Assembly (NCBI RefSeq): GCF_030297135.1
Contig: NZ_AP028066.1
Span: 1 to 64,000, forward strand
Length of the DNA: 64,000 nucleotides
DNA from: Pseudoalteromonas apostichopi
Lineage (GTDB): Bacteria > Pseudomonadota > Gammaproteobacteria > Enterobacterales > Alteromonadaceae
Reading direction: 5' to 3'
Part shown: piece by piece, positions 33,858 to 43,039 of the stretch
Layout of the letters: each line of letters opens with the position of its first letter
Numbering within the stretch: the stretch's first letter is position 1
Notes under the pieces: generated by a model
What the model was told of the DNA's origin: nothing
What the model saw: the letters and a program-made list of their open reading frames with translations, nothing else
The model's database searches: none
Position numbers and translations under genes: made by a program

Positions 33858-36110
33858 TTATAGCTGCCATGCATAGCTTAGCTTAGTGAAGAAGGTGCGT
33901 TGATCACGCTCAAGACCTTCCAACGAATCGTCTTGGTATCCTTTATCTGAATACCCTAAATAAAACAGTGTTTGTGAGTTAATCTTGTACGAATACACTA
34001 ACTGACTACCATAATCGCGGTTAGTTTGGCTTACATCAAATCGATAAGCTTCGTTGTTTCGATCGACATCTTCAAACTGCAAAACGAGTTTCAGCATTGA
34101 ACGCATATTAAATTTATAATAAACGCGTAGATCCGTTAAGTTAGCAGTATAAACACGCTCATTTTGCTCGTTATCTAGGTAGCTGTAGCTGTGCTCCAAC
34201 TGAACCTGCCAATGATCGTTAATATCCCACGTCATCTCAGGTTCAATGCGGACCATTGTACCTAGAGCTGCATTACTGTAGTCAATTTTGCTGCCATATT
34301 GAGCATATAATAAGAAACGGACATCGCGGATGGGTCTAAAACCGCCGTAGATATAACCTATGTTTTGATTAAAAAACTCACCGGCATAAAATTCATTACG
34401 ATGGATAAAGCCAATTTCTGTTTGCGATTGCATCTTACCTTTAAAGGTAAAAAAGCCATCGTATTCTTCTTCAAGTAAGTCGCCATTTTGCGCCCAAGTT
34501 TTATCCCATTCAGCATTATAGCTGTACTCAGTGATTGCATCATCAGCATCACGGTACCAGGTTTGCCCACCACCTAATTGTATTTGCTCGTAATCAACTT
34601 TAGCTTGGTAACCTAAGTCTGAGCGGTATTCTTTACCTATATTTTCGTAATTAGCATAAACTTCGTAATCACGCTTAGTTCTAGTAAATTCAATAGCATA
34701 AGCTTGATCTGATTGATTTTTATCAACGCCATAATAATCAACTAAAAATTCTGAGTTAGTGGTATCTGTGCTTGCTACTTGATACTGCAAACTATCTGAT
34801 TGATTAAACCAGTAGCTGCCATCTAGAGATAACACTGTATTATGGTAATCATCATTTTCACGGTGAGTGCTCATCACACCAATTGTGCCTTTTTGGCCGA
34901 TATCAAATTGATATCGTCCCGCAACTGCTTGTGTTTTATCTGCTAGATTAGCAAAGCCCGAACCTTGGTTAGTCGGAAGTAAGACACTGGTATTCTGATC
35001 GTCAGCGTACATAAAGCCGTAGCTGTGCGCGCCGGTTTTACCTGTTAATTTTAAACCTACATCAGGTTCAGCAATCATTCGCGTATATAAAAGCTCTAGT
35101 TGGCTGGTATTAAAATAAGAGGCGCCATCTAAAAAGAATGGACGCTTTTCAGCGTAGTAAATTGAGTAAGTAGTATTTACATCAAGTTCAAGTGAATCGG
35201 CCTCGACCTGCGAAAAGTCAGGGTTAATGGTGGCATTAATAACCGCATCTTGCGTCACACCCCAACGTAAGTCCAAGCCCGCTTCAGTATCAATATCGCC
35301 ATTTTGCCAATCACCAGGCACTGCGTCTTTGGTATCATGGCGAAGCGCAGTTAAAGTTGGCGTAAGCTGAATGTTTTGGCTTTCAGTCATGTTGGCAAAG
35401 CCTGTTAGTTTATCAAACTGACAAAAGCTACATTTTACATCTCTGTCAAAACCAACATTCGACATTTGATAAAATACATCACGCGGGTAATTACGCCATA
35501 CAGCAAAACTCCACGTTAACTCAGCTTGATCTTTTGGAAAGCGAAGAGCAGTGAACGGAATACGCATTTCAACCACATAGCCATCGTTATTAATTTGCCC
35601 TGCACTATCCCAAATGGCATCCCACGATGGGTCTTCCACCCAATCGTCAATATCCGTCATGCGCATATCCCCTTGCGCACCTAGTGGATTTACATAAAAC
35701 TCATAACCAGTTCGTTCATCGTTGAACGTATCAATCATCAAGGCAACATTGTCATCTTGCCAAAGCGTGTCGCGGTCACGAAGTGCAGCACGAATTTGTG
35801 AAGGGTCATCATCTTTTGCAATAAAGCCAACATACAAGTATTTACCATCTTCATACATATAGGCATCAGTTTGTACAAGCGGTGTGCCTTTTTCGGTTGG
35901 TTCATTTTGATATTTTAATGACACTTTTGTGGCTTCTTGCCAATGCGGTTCATCCATTACACCATCAACGCTGATGGACTCTTTTATATGGGCAAGGGAG
36001 AACTCTGCTTTATCAAATGCATTGGCATAAAAAGGCACACAGACAACACCAAGTAAAAAAGTAGGGGTGATTATTTTTTTTATAATTCTTTTTAAGTACT
36101 GCATAAACAT
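33858..36110 (-). CDS. CBM9-like/DUF5916 outer-membrane protein
   Basis: About 750 residues. A signal peptide ends near FYANA. Residues of about 40-230 resemble a family 9 carbohydrate-binding domain (ISVDGVMDEPHWQEAT, DDNVALMIDTF, YVVEMRIPFTALRF). The rest is DUF5916, with the family block NPDFSQVEAD and the YYAEKRPFFLDGA motif, then a long run of amphipathic strands ending in FFTKLSYAWQL, as in outer-membrane barrels. The role is unknown; uptake or binding of glycans is a guess from the CBM9 part. The start is uncertain: a GTG at 36122, or ATGs at 36110 and 36104, none with a clear ribosome binding site. The small lipoprotein follows on the same strand. Confidence 0.8.
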   Translation of the reverse strand: MFMQYLKRIIKKIITPTFLLGVVCVPFYANAFDKAEFSLAHIKESISVDGVMDEPHWQEATKVSLKYQNEPTEKGTPLVQTDAYMYEDGKYLYVGFIAKDDDPSQIRAALRDRDTLWQDDNVALMIDTFNDERTGYEFYVNPLGAQGDMRMTDIDDWVEDPSWDAIWDSAGQINNDGYVVEMRIPFTALRFPKDQAELTWSFAVWRNYPRDVFYQMSNVGFDRDVKCSFCQFDKLTGFANMTESQNIQLTPTLTALRHDTKDAVPGDWQNGDIDTEAGLDLRWGVTQDAVINATINPDFSQVEADSLELDVNTTYSIYYAEKRPFFLDGASYFNTSQLELLYTRMIAEPDVGLKLTGKTGAHSYGFMYADDQNTSVLLPTNQGSGFANLADKTQAVAGRYQFDIGQKGTIGVMSTHRENDDYHNTVLSLDGSYWFNQSDSLQYQVASTDTTNSEFLVDYYGVDKNQSDQAYAIEFTRTKRDYEVYANYENIGKEYRSDLGYQAKVDYEQIQLGGGQTWYRDADDAITEYSYNAEWDKTWAQNGDLLEEEYDGFFTFKGKMQSQTEIGFIHRNEFYAGEFFNQNIGYIYGGFRPIRDVRFLLYAQYGSKIDYSNAALGTMVRIEPEMTWDINDHWQVQLEHSYSYLDNEQNERVYTANLTDLRVYYKFNMRSMLKLVLQFEDVDRNNEAYRFDVSQTNRDYGSQLVYSYKINSQTLFYLGYSDKGYQDDSLEGLERDQRTFFTKLSYAWQL

Positions 36111-36253
36111 CCATTTAGACACTGACGCGTTAGAAACGCTACTTGACTGATTTCAAAGCGATTGTAATTCAGCATGGTACATTTGTTAATCTAATTCTGC
36201 ATTTAACACCATAAAAATTAACAAAATACTCCGTTCGTACTATATATAGAGCC

Positions 36254-36291
36254 AAAAAAAGCCCCATTGCCAAACAGCAATGGGGCTTTTT
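36254..36291. terminator. Bidirectional-looking terminator downstream of the DEAD-box gene
   Basis: AAAAGCCCCATTGC (36257-36270) and GCAATGGGGCTTTT (36277-36290) are perfect 14-base arms around loop CAAACA. On the minus strand the stem is followed by a T7 run, which fits termination of the helicase gene ending at 36304. Confidence 0.92.
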
Positions 36292-36303
36292 GTAGAAAAT
36301 TTA

Positions 36304-37605
36304 TTACTTTTTAAGGCTTAGTTTATTGCCTTTCAAAGATTTGCGAACATTTGCGATGCGTGAACGGTTTTTCGCACGAGCCTCGCCAGTTGCCTGACCT
36401 GAAGGCTTGTTTGTGCGACTGCGGCGTAAATGTGATGGCTTTTTAACTATTTTATCAATCAATACATCACGGTTACTTACTTCGTAACCAGGTAAAACAA
36501 TACGCTTAATACGCTGACCAATTAACTTTTCGATATCGAATAACGTGTTTTCTTCTTCACGGCTCACAAATGAAATCGCTTGGCCAGGTTTACCTGCACG
36601 ACCGGTACGACCAATACGATGAACATAATCTTCTGCAAGCCAAGGTAGGTCGATGTTAATCACACGTGGTAAACCTTCAATATCAATACCACGGGCAGCT
36701 ACTTCAGTGGCTACCAGTACGCGAACTTTACCTTCTTTAAATTCACGTAAAGCACGGCGGCGATTACCTTGTGTTTTATCGCCATGACAAACAACTGCAG
36801 GAATACCATCAAGATTCAGCTCTTTGACAAGCTCATCAGCGGTTTCTTTCATGTTTACGAAAACAAGTACCTGCTGCCAATTTTTCTTACCAATCAATTC
36901 AGATAAAAGCTCTTGCTTACGACGTTCTTCAACTGGATAAACAACGTGTTGCACTGTTTCTGCAGTACTGTTTGTTTGATCTACATGAATGACTTCAGGC
37001 TGCTTTAAAACTTTACTTGCAAACTGTTTAATTGCAGCTGGAAAAGTTGCAGAGAACAATAAGATTTGACGCGCTTCATCACAGCCATTGATAATATTTT
37101 GCATATCGCTGATAAACCCCATGTCTAGCATGCGGTCAGCCTCATCAAGCACTAAATGCTTCACTTTAGCTAAACTAATGTTACCCAAACGAAGTTGGTC
37201 AAGTAAGCGGCCAGGTGTTGCAACTACAATATCGACACCCGCTTTTAAGTCATTAGCTTGGCCTGCAAGATTAACCCCACCAAAAAGACAAACAGTTTTT
37301 AATTCCGTGTATTTGGCAAACGCTTTAAAATTATTGGCTATTTGCTCTGCTAATTCACGAGTAGGCGCTAACACTAGGGCACTTGGCGCATTCTTATCAC
37401 TAACAGCAGATTCTGATAACTTTTGAATAATAGGCAATGCAAAAGCAGCCGTTTTACCGGTGCCTGTTTGCGCACTAACAAGTACGTCTTTGCCTTTTCT
37501 TACCGCAGGAATTGCACTACGTTGAACGGGAGTAAGCGTTTCGAAATTAAGCTCTTCTAATGCCTGTAAAAGCTCAGAAGAAAAACTAAATGATTTAAAA
37601 TTCAT
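36304..37605 (-). CDS. DEAD-box ATP-dependent RNA helicase (RhlE-like)
   Basis: A 433-residue RNA helicase. Motifs in order: FETLTPVQRSAIPA (Q motif), SAQTGTGKTAA (I), APTRELAEQ (Ia), TPGRLLDQ (Ib), DEADRMLDMGF (II), SATFP (III), then the second RecA domain with VLVATEVAARGIDIEGL and HRIGRTGRAGKPG (VI). A basic tail of about 60 residues rich in Lys, Arg and Ser follows, as in RhlE and SrmB-type enzymes that act on ribosome assembly or cold adaptation. All ATPase residues are intact. The exact subfamily needs a tree. It stands alone, with a terminator behind it and the aryl-polyene operon's last gene 67 bases upstream. Confidence 0.92.
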   Translation of the reverse strand: MNFKSFSFSSELLQALEELNFETLTPVQRSAIPAVRKGKDVLVSAQTGTGKTAAFALPIIQKLSESAVSDKNAPSALVLAPTRELAEQIANNFKAFAKYTELKTVCLFGGVNLAGQANDLKAGVDIVVATPGRLLDQLRLGNISLAKVKHLVLDEADRMLDMGFISDMQNIINGCDEARQILLFSATFPAAIKQFASKVLKQPEVIHVDQTNSTAETVQHVVYPVEERRKQELLSELIGKKNWQQVLVFVNMKETADELVKELNLDGIPAVVCHGDKTQGNRRRALREFKEGKVRVLVATEVAARGIDIEGLPRVINIDLPWLAEDYVHRIGRTGRAGKPGQAISFVSREEENTLFDIEKLIGQRIKRIVLPGYEVSNRDVLIDKIVKKPSHLRRSRTNKPSGQATGEARAKNRSRIANVRKSLKGNKLSLKK

Positions 37606-37672
37606 GCTGTGTAACCTGCGGCCATCATATCAAGGGTCGCAAATTATACAGAAAAAAAATGACTTTAGTTAG

Positions 37673-38104
37673 TTATAACTTAACTAAAGTGCCTTTTAAT
37701 GCCACACCAGCGATAAATGTACCCGCACCACATTGATATTCGGTTTGGCTAACAAACTCACGTTTCTTGTAGTACGACTGAATATTTACAACCGCATTCA
37801 TGCCTTCACGTACAGCACGCTCTTGTAATGCTTTTAAAGCACTAAGCATTACCCACTCACAGGCTTCACGGTCCGTTTTATTAAACGCGTTGGTTTTCTT
37901 ATTGGTGATAACTTCACCATACTTAGTTTTAATGGTGTTATGACTTTGATCAGCAAAGTAAAGTGGAATATCTAACAGTGCTTGTTTCGCTTTACTGGTT
38001 GCAAGTAATGCTTGTATAGGTAGGGTTTGTATATCATCACGTGCAAAACTTTTTACTGAAAACAAACAAGCAACTAAAACACATGTAAGGATAAATAATT
38101 TCAT
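37673..38104 (-). CDS. Small exported protein at the end of the aryl-polyene operon
   Basis: A 143-residue exported protein; signal peptide 1-21 ending SFA-R. The C-terminal half has NAVVNIQSYYKKREF and QCGAGTFIAGVALKGTLVKL, resembling a family often labelled 'excinuclease ATPase subunit', a misleading name since no ATPase is present. The arrangement also recalls YbjQ-like folds (conserved NAVVN, then Gly-rich strand). Two Cys (near 83 and 123) may form a disulfide. The start follows the stop of the preceding gene directly, so it is the final member of the polyene operon. Its role there is unknown. Confidence 0.6.
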   Translation of the reverse strand: MKLFILTCVLVACLFSVKSFARDDIQTLPIQALLATSKAKQALLDIPLYFADQSHNTIKTKYGEVITNKKTNAFNKTDREACEWVMLSALKALQERAVREGMNAVVNIQSYYKKREFVSQTEYQCGAGTFIAGVALKGTLVKL

Positions 38105-38935
38105 TTAAAAATTCCTTCTATAAAATTTCCAAGCAACCCCAAAACCGACCGAAACATTATAATCTTGCTTCACTAGCGGGCTTGCATCTTGTTGACTGTC
38201 AGCAAGGTGATGATATTTAACAAAACCACCTAACCAATACTTTGGTGTGTCAAAATGTACCCCAATTGATACATCAGCACCAGAAAAACCTGAACGGCTT
38301 GAGTATGCTTGGCGAGTTTCATTGCTATGTAAGTCACTCACCCCATAGTAGTAATCAAGGTATTTATCGGTAGCAAAGTTGATATTGCCACGAAACGCTA
38401 ATGAAAATTGTGAATCCGCCTTTTCGATGATCGGCACTCGATAATACACACTTGGTCCATAACGCCAACCAATATCATCAATACCAGAGAAATCCGTTGC
38501 AATGGCTTTGCGTGCAAACAGGCTTAAATACAAGTGCTGTTTAGCGTTTGGTTCACCTATTAGGTAGTAATTAAGTGAAGGCCCTAATTCAAACACCCAA
38601 TCTAGATCATCCATACCTTCTCGGGCTTTATTGTCTTCACTGTCAACCGCAAGCCCCACATTGGCAGATAAATCTAAATGAAGATTTTCTTGTTGCCACA
38701 AAAAACCAGTGAAATTGTTGCGGTCGATGGCCATTTTATCGCTTTGATAACGAAAATAAGGCACAGGCAATAAGTAGTGCTCACTTTCATCCGATCCCAA
38801 ATAATGTGGGATATCAGCATAAAACAGGCCAGCGCCTAGCTCCATTTTTGCAGCACCTTTTTCTGCACTATCTTCTGCAGCATAAGCATTAAAAGTTAGA
38901 ACAAATAAAATACTTAAAATGCAGCGGTTGATCAT
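38105..38935 (-). CDS. MipA/OmpV-family outer-membrane protein
   Basis: A 276-residue outer-membrane barrel; signal peptide 1-19 ending YAAE. The family markers are visible: LGAGLFYADIPHYLGSDES, LLPVPYFRYQSDKMAIDRN and a C-terminal VSVGFGVAWKFYRRNF with a final Phe. MipA binds murein-synthesis proteins in E. coli, but many OmpV/MipA members are channels or scaffolds. I start at ATG 38935, which overlaps the TGA of the ketosynthase gene (ATGA); an upstream GTG is less likely. Being inside the polyene operon, it may help place the pigment in the outer membrane; that is inference. Confidence 0.8.
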   Translation of the reverse strand: MINRCILSILFVLTFNAYAAEDSAEKGAAKMELGAGLFYADIPHYLGSDESEHYLLPVPYFRYQSDKMAIDRNNFTGFLWQQENLHLDLSANVGLAVDSEDNKAREGMDDLDWVFELGPSLNYYLIGEPNAKQHLYLSLFARKAIATDFSGIDDIGWRYGPSVYYRVPIIEKADSQFSLAFRGNINFATDKYLDYYYGVSDLHSNETRQAYSSRSGFSGADVSIGVHFDTPKYWLGGFVKYHHLADSQQDASPLVKQDYNVSVGFGVAWKFYRRNF

Positions 38936-40158
38936 GCTTGCCACTTTTTAAAGATTAACGACGTATTGATGCCACCAAACGCAAAATTATTACTCATGAT
39001 GTAATCTGTTTGCATTTCACGGCCATTACCCTTGATATAATCTAAATCAGCGCACTCAGCATCGACATCAGTTAAATTGATAGTAGGTGCAAACCAACCA
39101 TCATTCATCATGTTAATACTTGCCCATGCTTCAATGGCACCACACGCTCCTAAGGTGTGACCTAAATAGCTTTTTAATGAGCTAATTGGTTTCTTCCCAA
39201 GGGCATTGAAAGTCGCCAGAGATTCCGCAATATCACCACGGTCCGTTGAAGTACCATGGGCATTTACATAGCCAATCTGACTAGCAGTAAGCTGTGCATC
39301 ATTCAGTGCCATTTCGATAGCTACTTGCATTGTTTCTGCAGTGGGCTGCGTGACATGTTGACCATCTGAGTTACAACCAAAACCGACTAACTCAGCATAA
39401 ATAGTCGCTCCACGGGCAACAGCGTGTTCATACTCTTCTAAAATGAGTGTGCCCGCGCCTTCACCAATAACGAGACCGTCACGATTTTGATCAAATGGCC
39501 GTGGCGTGCTTTTCGCAGCATCGTTTTTGGTGCTTGTAGCATATAAGGTGTCAAATACCGCGGCTTCAGTGATGCACAACTCTTCTGCACCACCAGCAAC
39601 CATGGCTTTTTGACGTCCATACTTAATGGCTTCGTAGGCATAACCTATCCCCTGAGAACCTGATGTACACGCAGAGCTTGTGGTGATCACTCGGCCTTTT
39701 AAACCAAAAAAGACCCCTACATTCACAGGCGCCGTATGTGCCATCATTTGGATGTAACTAGTTGCCGTTACGCCAGTCATTTCACCAGTTTCCATCATTT
39801 TCGCAAAAGCCAATAATGGTGGCGTTGACCCCGTTGACGAACCAAAGGCAATACCTGTTGAACCATCGGTTAGACTTGGGTGTTCGAGCAGACCAGCTTC
39901 TTCTAAAGCAAGCTCTGTGGTTCGCGTCGACATCATAGCAACGCGCCCCATTGAGCGAACTTGTTTGCGTTTGTAGTGGCTTGGTTTACTAAAATGAGTA
40001 ACAGGTGCGGCTAATCGAGTGTTTAATTCTGGCGCAACATCCCAGTCAGTCATGTACTGAACGGCATTTTCACCTTTTTGCAAAGCTGATTTAAATTCGC
40101 CCCATGTATCACCTAATGCGGTGATAGCAGACATGCCTGTAACAACAACGCGCTTCAT
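38932..40158 (-). CDS. apeR: Beta-ketoacyl-ACP synthase (FabF-type), aryl-polyene initiation
   Basis: A 408-residue ketosynthase. The nucleophile is Cys164 in TSSACTSGSQGIGYAYE, and the two His residues lie in NAHGTSTDRGD and YLGHTLGACG. The length and motifs match FabF. In the Xenorhabdus/E. coli aryl-polyene systems, ApeR is the free-standing ketosynthase that acts separately from the ApeO-ApeC pair. I assign the name because gene order here follows the ape order and this is the outlying ketosynthase. It overlaps the ketoreductase gene stop by one base (TAATG), showing tight translational coupling. Full catalytic residues suggest it is active. Confidence 0.88.
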   Translation of the reverse strand: MKRVVVTGMSAITALGDTWGEFKSALQKGENAVQYMTDWDVAPELNTRLAAPVTHFSKPSHYKRKQVRSMGRVAMMSTRTTELALEEAGLLEHPSLTDGSTGIAFGSSTGSTPPLLAFAKMMETGEMTGVTATSYIQMMAHTAPVNVGVFFGLKGRVITTSSACTSGSQGIGYAYEAIKYGRQKAMVAGGAEELCITEAAVFDTLYATSTKNDAAKSTPRPFDQNRDGLVIGEGAGTLILEEYEHAVARGATIYAELVGFGCNSDGQHVTQPTAETMQVAIEMALNDAQLTASQIGYVNAHGTSTDRGDIAESLATFNALGKKPISSLKSYLGHTLGACGAIEAWASINMMNDGWFAPTINLTDVDAECADLDYIKGNGREMQTDYIMSNNFAFGGINTSLIFKKWQA

Positions 40159-40883
40159 TACACCATACCGCCATTCACAGAAATAACTTGGCGTGTGATA
40201 TACGCGGCGTCATCTGAACATAAAAATGACACCGTGCCAGCCACTTCATTAACCGAGCCCATACGTTTTAATGGGATCATTTTTAGCATTTCATCAACTG
40301 GTAAATCGTCTGTCATTTCGGTTTCGATTAATCCAGGTGCCACACAATTAACGGTAATCTTACGCTTAGCAAGCTCGAGCGAAAGCGCTTTTGTCGCACC
40401 AATTATGCCCGCTTTCGCTGCACTGTAGTTTACCTGCCCGCGATTACCAGCAATCCCTGACACTGATGCCATAGTTACTATACGTCCACCTTTACGACCT
40501 TGCACCATTGGCATCACCGTTGGATGAACCACGTTGTAAAAACCATCAAGGCCGGTACGGATCACCTTATCCCAGTCATCACCTTGCATTGCTGGAAACG
40601 CCATATCATTAGTGATACCAGCATTACAAATCACGCCGTAATAAGCACCATGCTCAGCGATATCTGCTTCAATTTGTTGTTTAGCAAGCTCTCTGTCGCA
40701 CACATCAAATTGCAATAAGCTTGCGTGGCGACCAAGGACACTAATTTCTTGACAGGTTTGCTCTGCTTCAGCCACACCACTGCGACAATGAACAGCGATA
40801 TCAAAGCCATCGTTAGCTAATCTAAGAGCGATTGCTTTGCCTATTCCGCGGCTTGAGCCTGTGACTAAAATACGTTTTGTCAT
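40158..40883 (-). CDS. apeQ: 3-oxoacyl-ACP reductase (FabG-like), aryl-polyene pathway
   Basis: A 241-residue short-chain dehydrogenase. The NADPH-binding TGSSRGIGKA, NAG at NAGITNDMAF, and the catalytic Ser-Tyr-Lys in MASVSGIAGNRGQVNYSAAKAG are intact, as is the FabG-like tail CSDDAAYITRQVISVNGG. In the APE system the ketoreductase ApeQ works in complex with dehydratase ApeP, and here the two genes are adjacent and overlap. It reduces each 3-ketoacyl-ACP intermediate of the growing polyene. I see no reason to doubt activity. Confidence 0.9.
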   Translation of the reverse strand: MTKRILVTGSSRGIGKAIALRLANDGFDIAVHCRSGVAEAEQTCQEISVLGRHASLLQFDVCDRELAKQQIEADIAEHGAYYGVICNAGITNDMAFPAMQGDDWDKVIRTGLDGFYNVVHPTVMPMVQGRKGGRIVTMASVSGIAGNRGQVNYSAAKAGIIGATKALSLELAKRKITVNCVAPGLIETEMTDDLPVDEMLKMIPLKRMGSVNEVAGTVSFLCSDDAAYITRQVISVNGGMV

Positions 40884-41335
40884 TGATTTTCTCTTATAAA
40901 CTGCATTGGGTCCTGTGGTTGAAACACATTAATTTTAGCTTCTGCTAAGCATGTTTCATCGCTGTGAATTTGACACTCAAATACACTCAACCCTGATTCT
41001 TCTTGATATAACTTTGTGACCGATACTTTAAGCGTCTGCTCGTTTTTAAATACCGGGGCATAGGTTTTATATTTGCGCGTACCAATTAAAAAGCCAATTT
41101 GAACTTCATCCCCTTTGTCCTTTGCCAGCGCACCAGCGTAGGCCGCGATAGTTTGCGCCATATATTCACAGCCAATATAACTAGCAACTCCATTTAAGCT
41201 CTCGTCATAAAACGGGCTGTGTGAACTAATATCAACTTCGCAGCAACCTGACTCTTCGCTGTAATTACTGAGACGATTGAGCAAAATCATTGGTTCGCTA
41301 TGAGGGACTACTTGCTCAATTTTATAGTGATTCAT
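40880..41335 (-). CDS. apeP: Hotdog-fold 3-hydroxyacyl-ACP dehydratase, aryl-polyene pathway
   Basis: A 151-residue hotdog-fold protein. VPHSEPMILLNRL carries the catalytic-type His near residue 11, and YIGCEYMAQTIAAYAG carries the central helix with Glu. GFLIGTRKYKTYAPVF is typical of the ApeP/FabZ-like group. It should dehydrate 3-hydroxyacyl-ACP to the enoyl form, giving conjugation. Length fits the family. It overlaps apeQ by 4 bases and apeO by 14 bases, so these three are coupled. A second dehydratase gene lies upstream at 50679-51032. Confidence 0.88.
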   Translation of the reverse strand: MNHYKIEQVVPHSEPMILLNRLSNYSEESGCCEVDISSHSPFYDESLNGVASYIGCEYMAQTIAAYAGALAKDKGDEVQIGFLIGTRKYKTYAPVFKNEQTLKVSVTKLYQEESGLSVFECQIHSDETCLAEAKINVFQPQDPMQFIRENQ

Positions 41336-42485
41336 TTAGATGTCCTAATACTACACTGACATTATTGCCACCAAAGGCAAATGAATTTGATAAACAGTGA
41401 TTAATTTCTGCTTTTTCTGACTGCGTTATTAAGCCAATTTCAGCTAAAGAGTCATCCTCAGTAACCTGATTCCACACTAAATCATTAAACTCTGGATAAG
41501 CTAGGTATAACCAACATAACCCAGCCTCTAAAGCACCGGCGGCTCCTAAAGTATGCCCGGTTAAATGTTTAGAGGAGCTCACCTTGGTATCTTTGCCAAA
41601 CACTTCACTGATTGCCAAAGATTCCATTGCATCATTTTGCGGCGTTGCAGTGCCATGAGCATTTATGTAGTCGATATCTGATGGCCTTAAATTCGCGTCT
41701 TGTAACGCCATTGTCATAGCAGCGATTGCACCAGAACCATCAGCAATCGGAGCTGAAATATGATGGGCATCAGAGCTTTCACCACCACCTAAAAAGGCGA
41801 TACTTTGTTTTGTATGCTGCTCTTTACTCATAACAAATAACGCTGCGGCTTCACCAATATTAATACCTGCTCTGTCAGCGCTAAATGGCTTACAAATTTC
41901 ATCACTGATAGAAGATAACGAATCAAAACCATTGATAGTGAGTTGGCATAAACTATCTACGCCACCACAAATCACCACATCGGCTAAATCGGCACTAAGT
42001 AAGGCGCGAGCACTAATAAGCGCCTTGGCACTTGAACTACACGCAGTTGAAATACTATAACAGGGCCCGTTTGCAGCGAGCTTTTTGGCAATGTAATTGG
42101 CCGGAGCGACGAGCGCTTGGTCGTAATAATCAAATCCCTCTGGCCACTTTCCCTGCGCCGCATGGGATTTTCGGCCTCTTTCACCTTCTTGAATGGCTGC
42201 AGTACTAGTACCAATAACCACTGCAATACGGCTGCTCGGAATGTTTATGCTTGCTAATGTGTCTGCAATTTGCGCCAGCGCTAAATCGATTAGCTGATAA
42301 AATCGCATTGATGCTGTTAATGGCAACTCATTAACCAAGCCGACAAAGGTTGGACGCAGCTCAAATGCAAGCGACGTCACCTCTGTGAGTGTTTGTTTAG
42401 GTTGTAAGCTGATACTTTGCATTGTCTGTTGGTGACCAACCCCCAATGCACTAACAATACCTAAGTCGTTAAGCCAAAATGGCAT
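41322..42485 (-). CDS. apeO: Beta-ketoacyl-ACP synthase, KS partner of the chain-length factor
   Basis: A 387-residue ketosynthase from ATG 42485, two bases after the previous stop; a TTG at 42491 is also possible. Cys149 is the nucleophile in ISTACSSSAKAL; NAHGTATPQND and LTGHTLGAAGALEAG carry the two His. In characterised APE clusters, ApeO pairs with the catalytically dead ApeC to extend the polyene to fixed length, and the 54236-54946 gene here is such a partner. The N-terminus is slightly shorter than FabF. It overlaps apeP by 14 bases. The gene neighbourhood supports its name better than sequence alone. Confidence 0.88.
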   Translation of the reverse strand: MPFWLNDLGIVSALGVGHQQTMQSISLQPKQTLTEVTSLAFELRPTFVGLVNELPLTASMRFYQLIDLALAQIADTLASINIPSSRIAVVIGTSTAAIQEGERGRKSHAAQGKWPEGFDYYDQALVAPANYIAKKLAANGPCYSISTACSSSAKALISARALLSADLADVVICGGVDSLCQLTINGFDSLSSISDEICKPFSADRAGINIGEAAALFVMSKEQHTKQSIAFLGGGESSDAHHISAPIADGSGAIAAMTMALQDANLRPSDIDYINAHGTATPQNDAMESLAISEVFGKDTKVSSSKHLTGHTLGAAGALEAGLCWLYLAYPEFNDLVWNQVTEDDSLAEIGLITQSEKAEINHCLSNSFAFGGNNVSVVLGHLNESL

Positions 42486-42487
42486 AA

Positions 42488-43039
42488 TCAATTAACCCTT
42501 TGAAATTTAATTTTGTAATTTCGCTGATAGTTTACAAGTTCTGTTGCACCGTCTAAATAGCGAATTTCACTAATTAACTGCTCACCCTGATATAAACGTC
42601 GCGTCGTTCCTTGTTCAACTAGGTTCAAGCCATAAAGCTGAGAGTTCAGCACAGTAACAGGCCAGTGCACAAGCATGATATCAGCGAGAATATAACGAGG
42701 ATCAACAGCGTTGATTGGGAGCATTTTTTCGCTTTTAATTGTCCCAAGTGGCGCTTTCTCTAATTGAAAAATAGGCATACCTTGAGCCGTCATAACAGCC
42801 AAGTTGATACCTGTTTCACTATTTAAACTCAGCTGCGCTAGTAACGTATACCGCTCATCACCATGGCGTACTTCAAGCACTTGCTGCCAATTATCAGCAA
42901 CTAATGACGGAGGTGGATCAAGCAAGTAAATTCCTGCATTTGGCGCTAAATCAACGCCCGTTTTTACAGCAAATTCACTGGCACAACTAGCCACTAATAT
43001 GCTCAAACTTAAAAGCAAAGAGCGTGTTAATCGCGACAT
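42488..43039 (-). CDS. DUF3261 lipoprotein of the aryl-polyene operon
   Basis: A 183-residue lipoprotein with a short hydrophobic signal and lipobox LVASC (Cys near 19). The body is predicted beta-rich, with YILADIMLVHWPVTVLN and LYQGEQLISEIRYLDG, typical of DUF3261 proteins in pigment clusters. These are thought to act with LolA-like and MMPL proteins in delivering lipids to the outer membrane, but no mechanism is known. It overlaps the flavoprotein gene by 13 bases and ends 2 bases before apeO. It may correspond to ApeN; I leave the symbol blank since I am not certain. Confidence 0.75.
   Translation of the reverse strand: MSRLTRSLLLSLSILVASCASEFAVKTGVDLAPNAGIYLLDPPPSLVADNWQQVLEVRHGDERYTLLAQLSLNSETGINLAVMTAQGMPIFQLEKAPLGTIKSEKMLPINAVDPRYILADIMLVHWPVTVLNSQLYGLNLVEQGTTRRLYQGEQLISEIRYLDGATELVNYQRNYKIKFQRVN

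Noticed and set aside
37673..38104. Excinuclease ATPase subunit
   Set aside because: The label used for this family is misleading; the protein is small and exported, with no P-loop.
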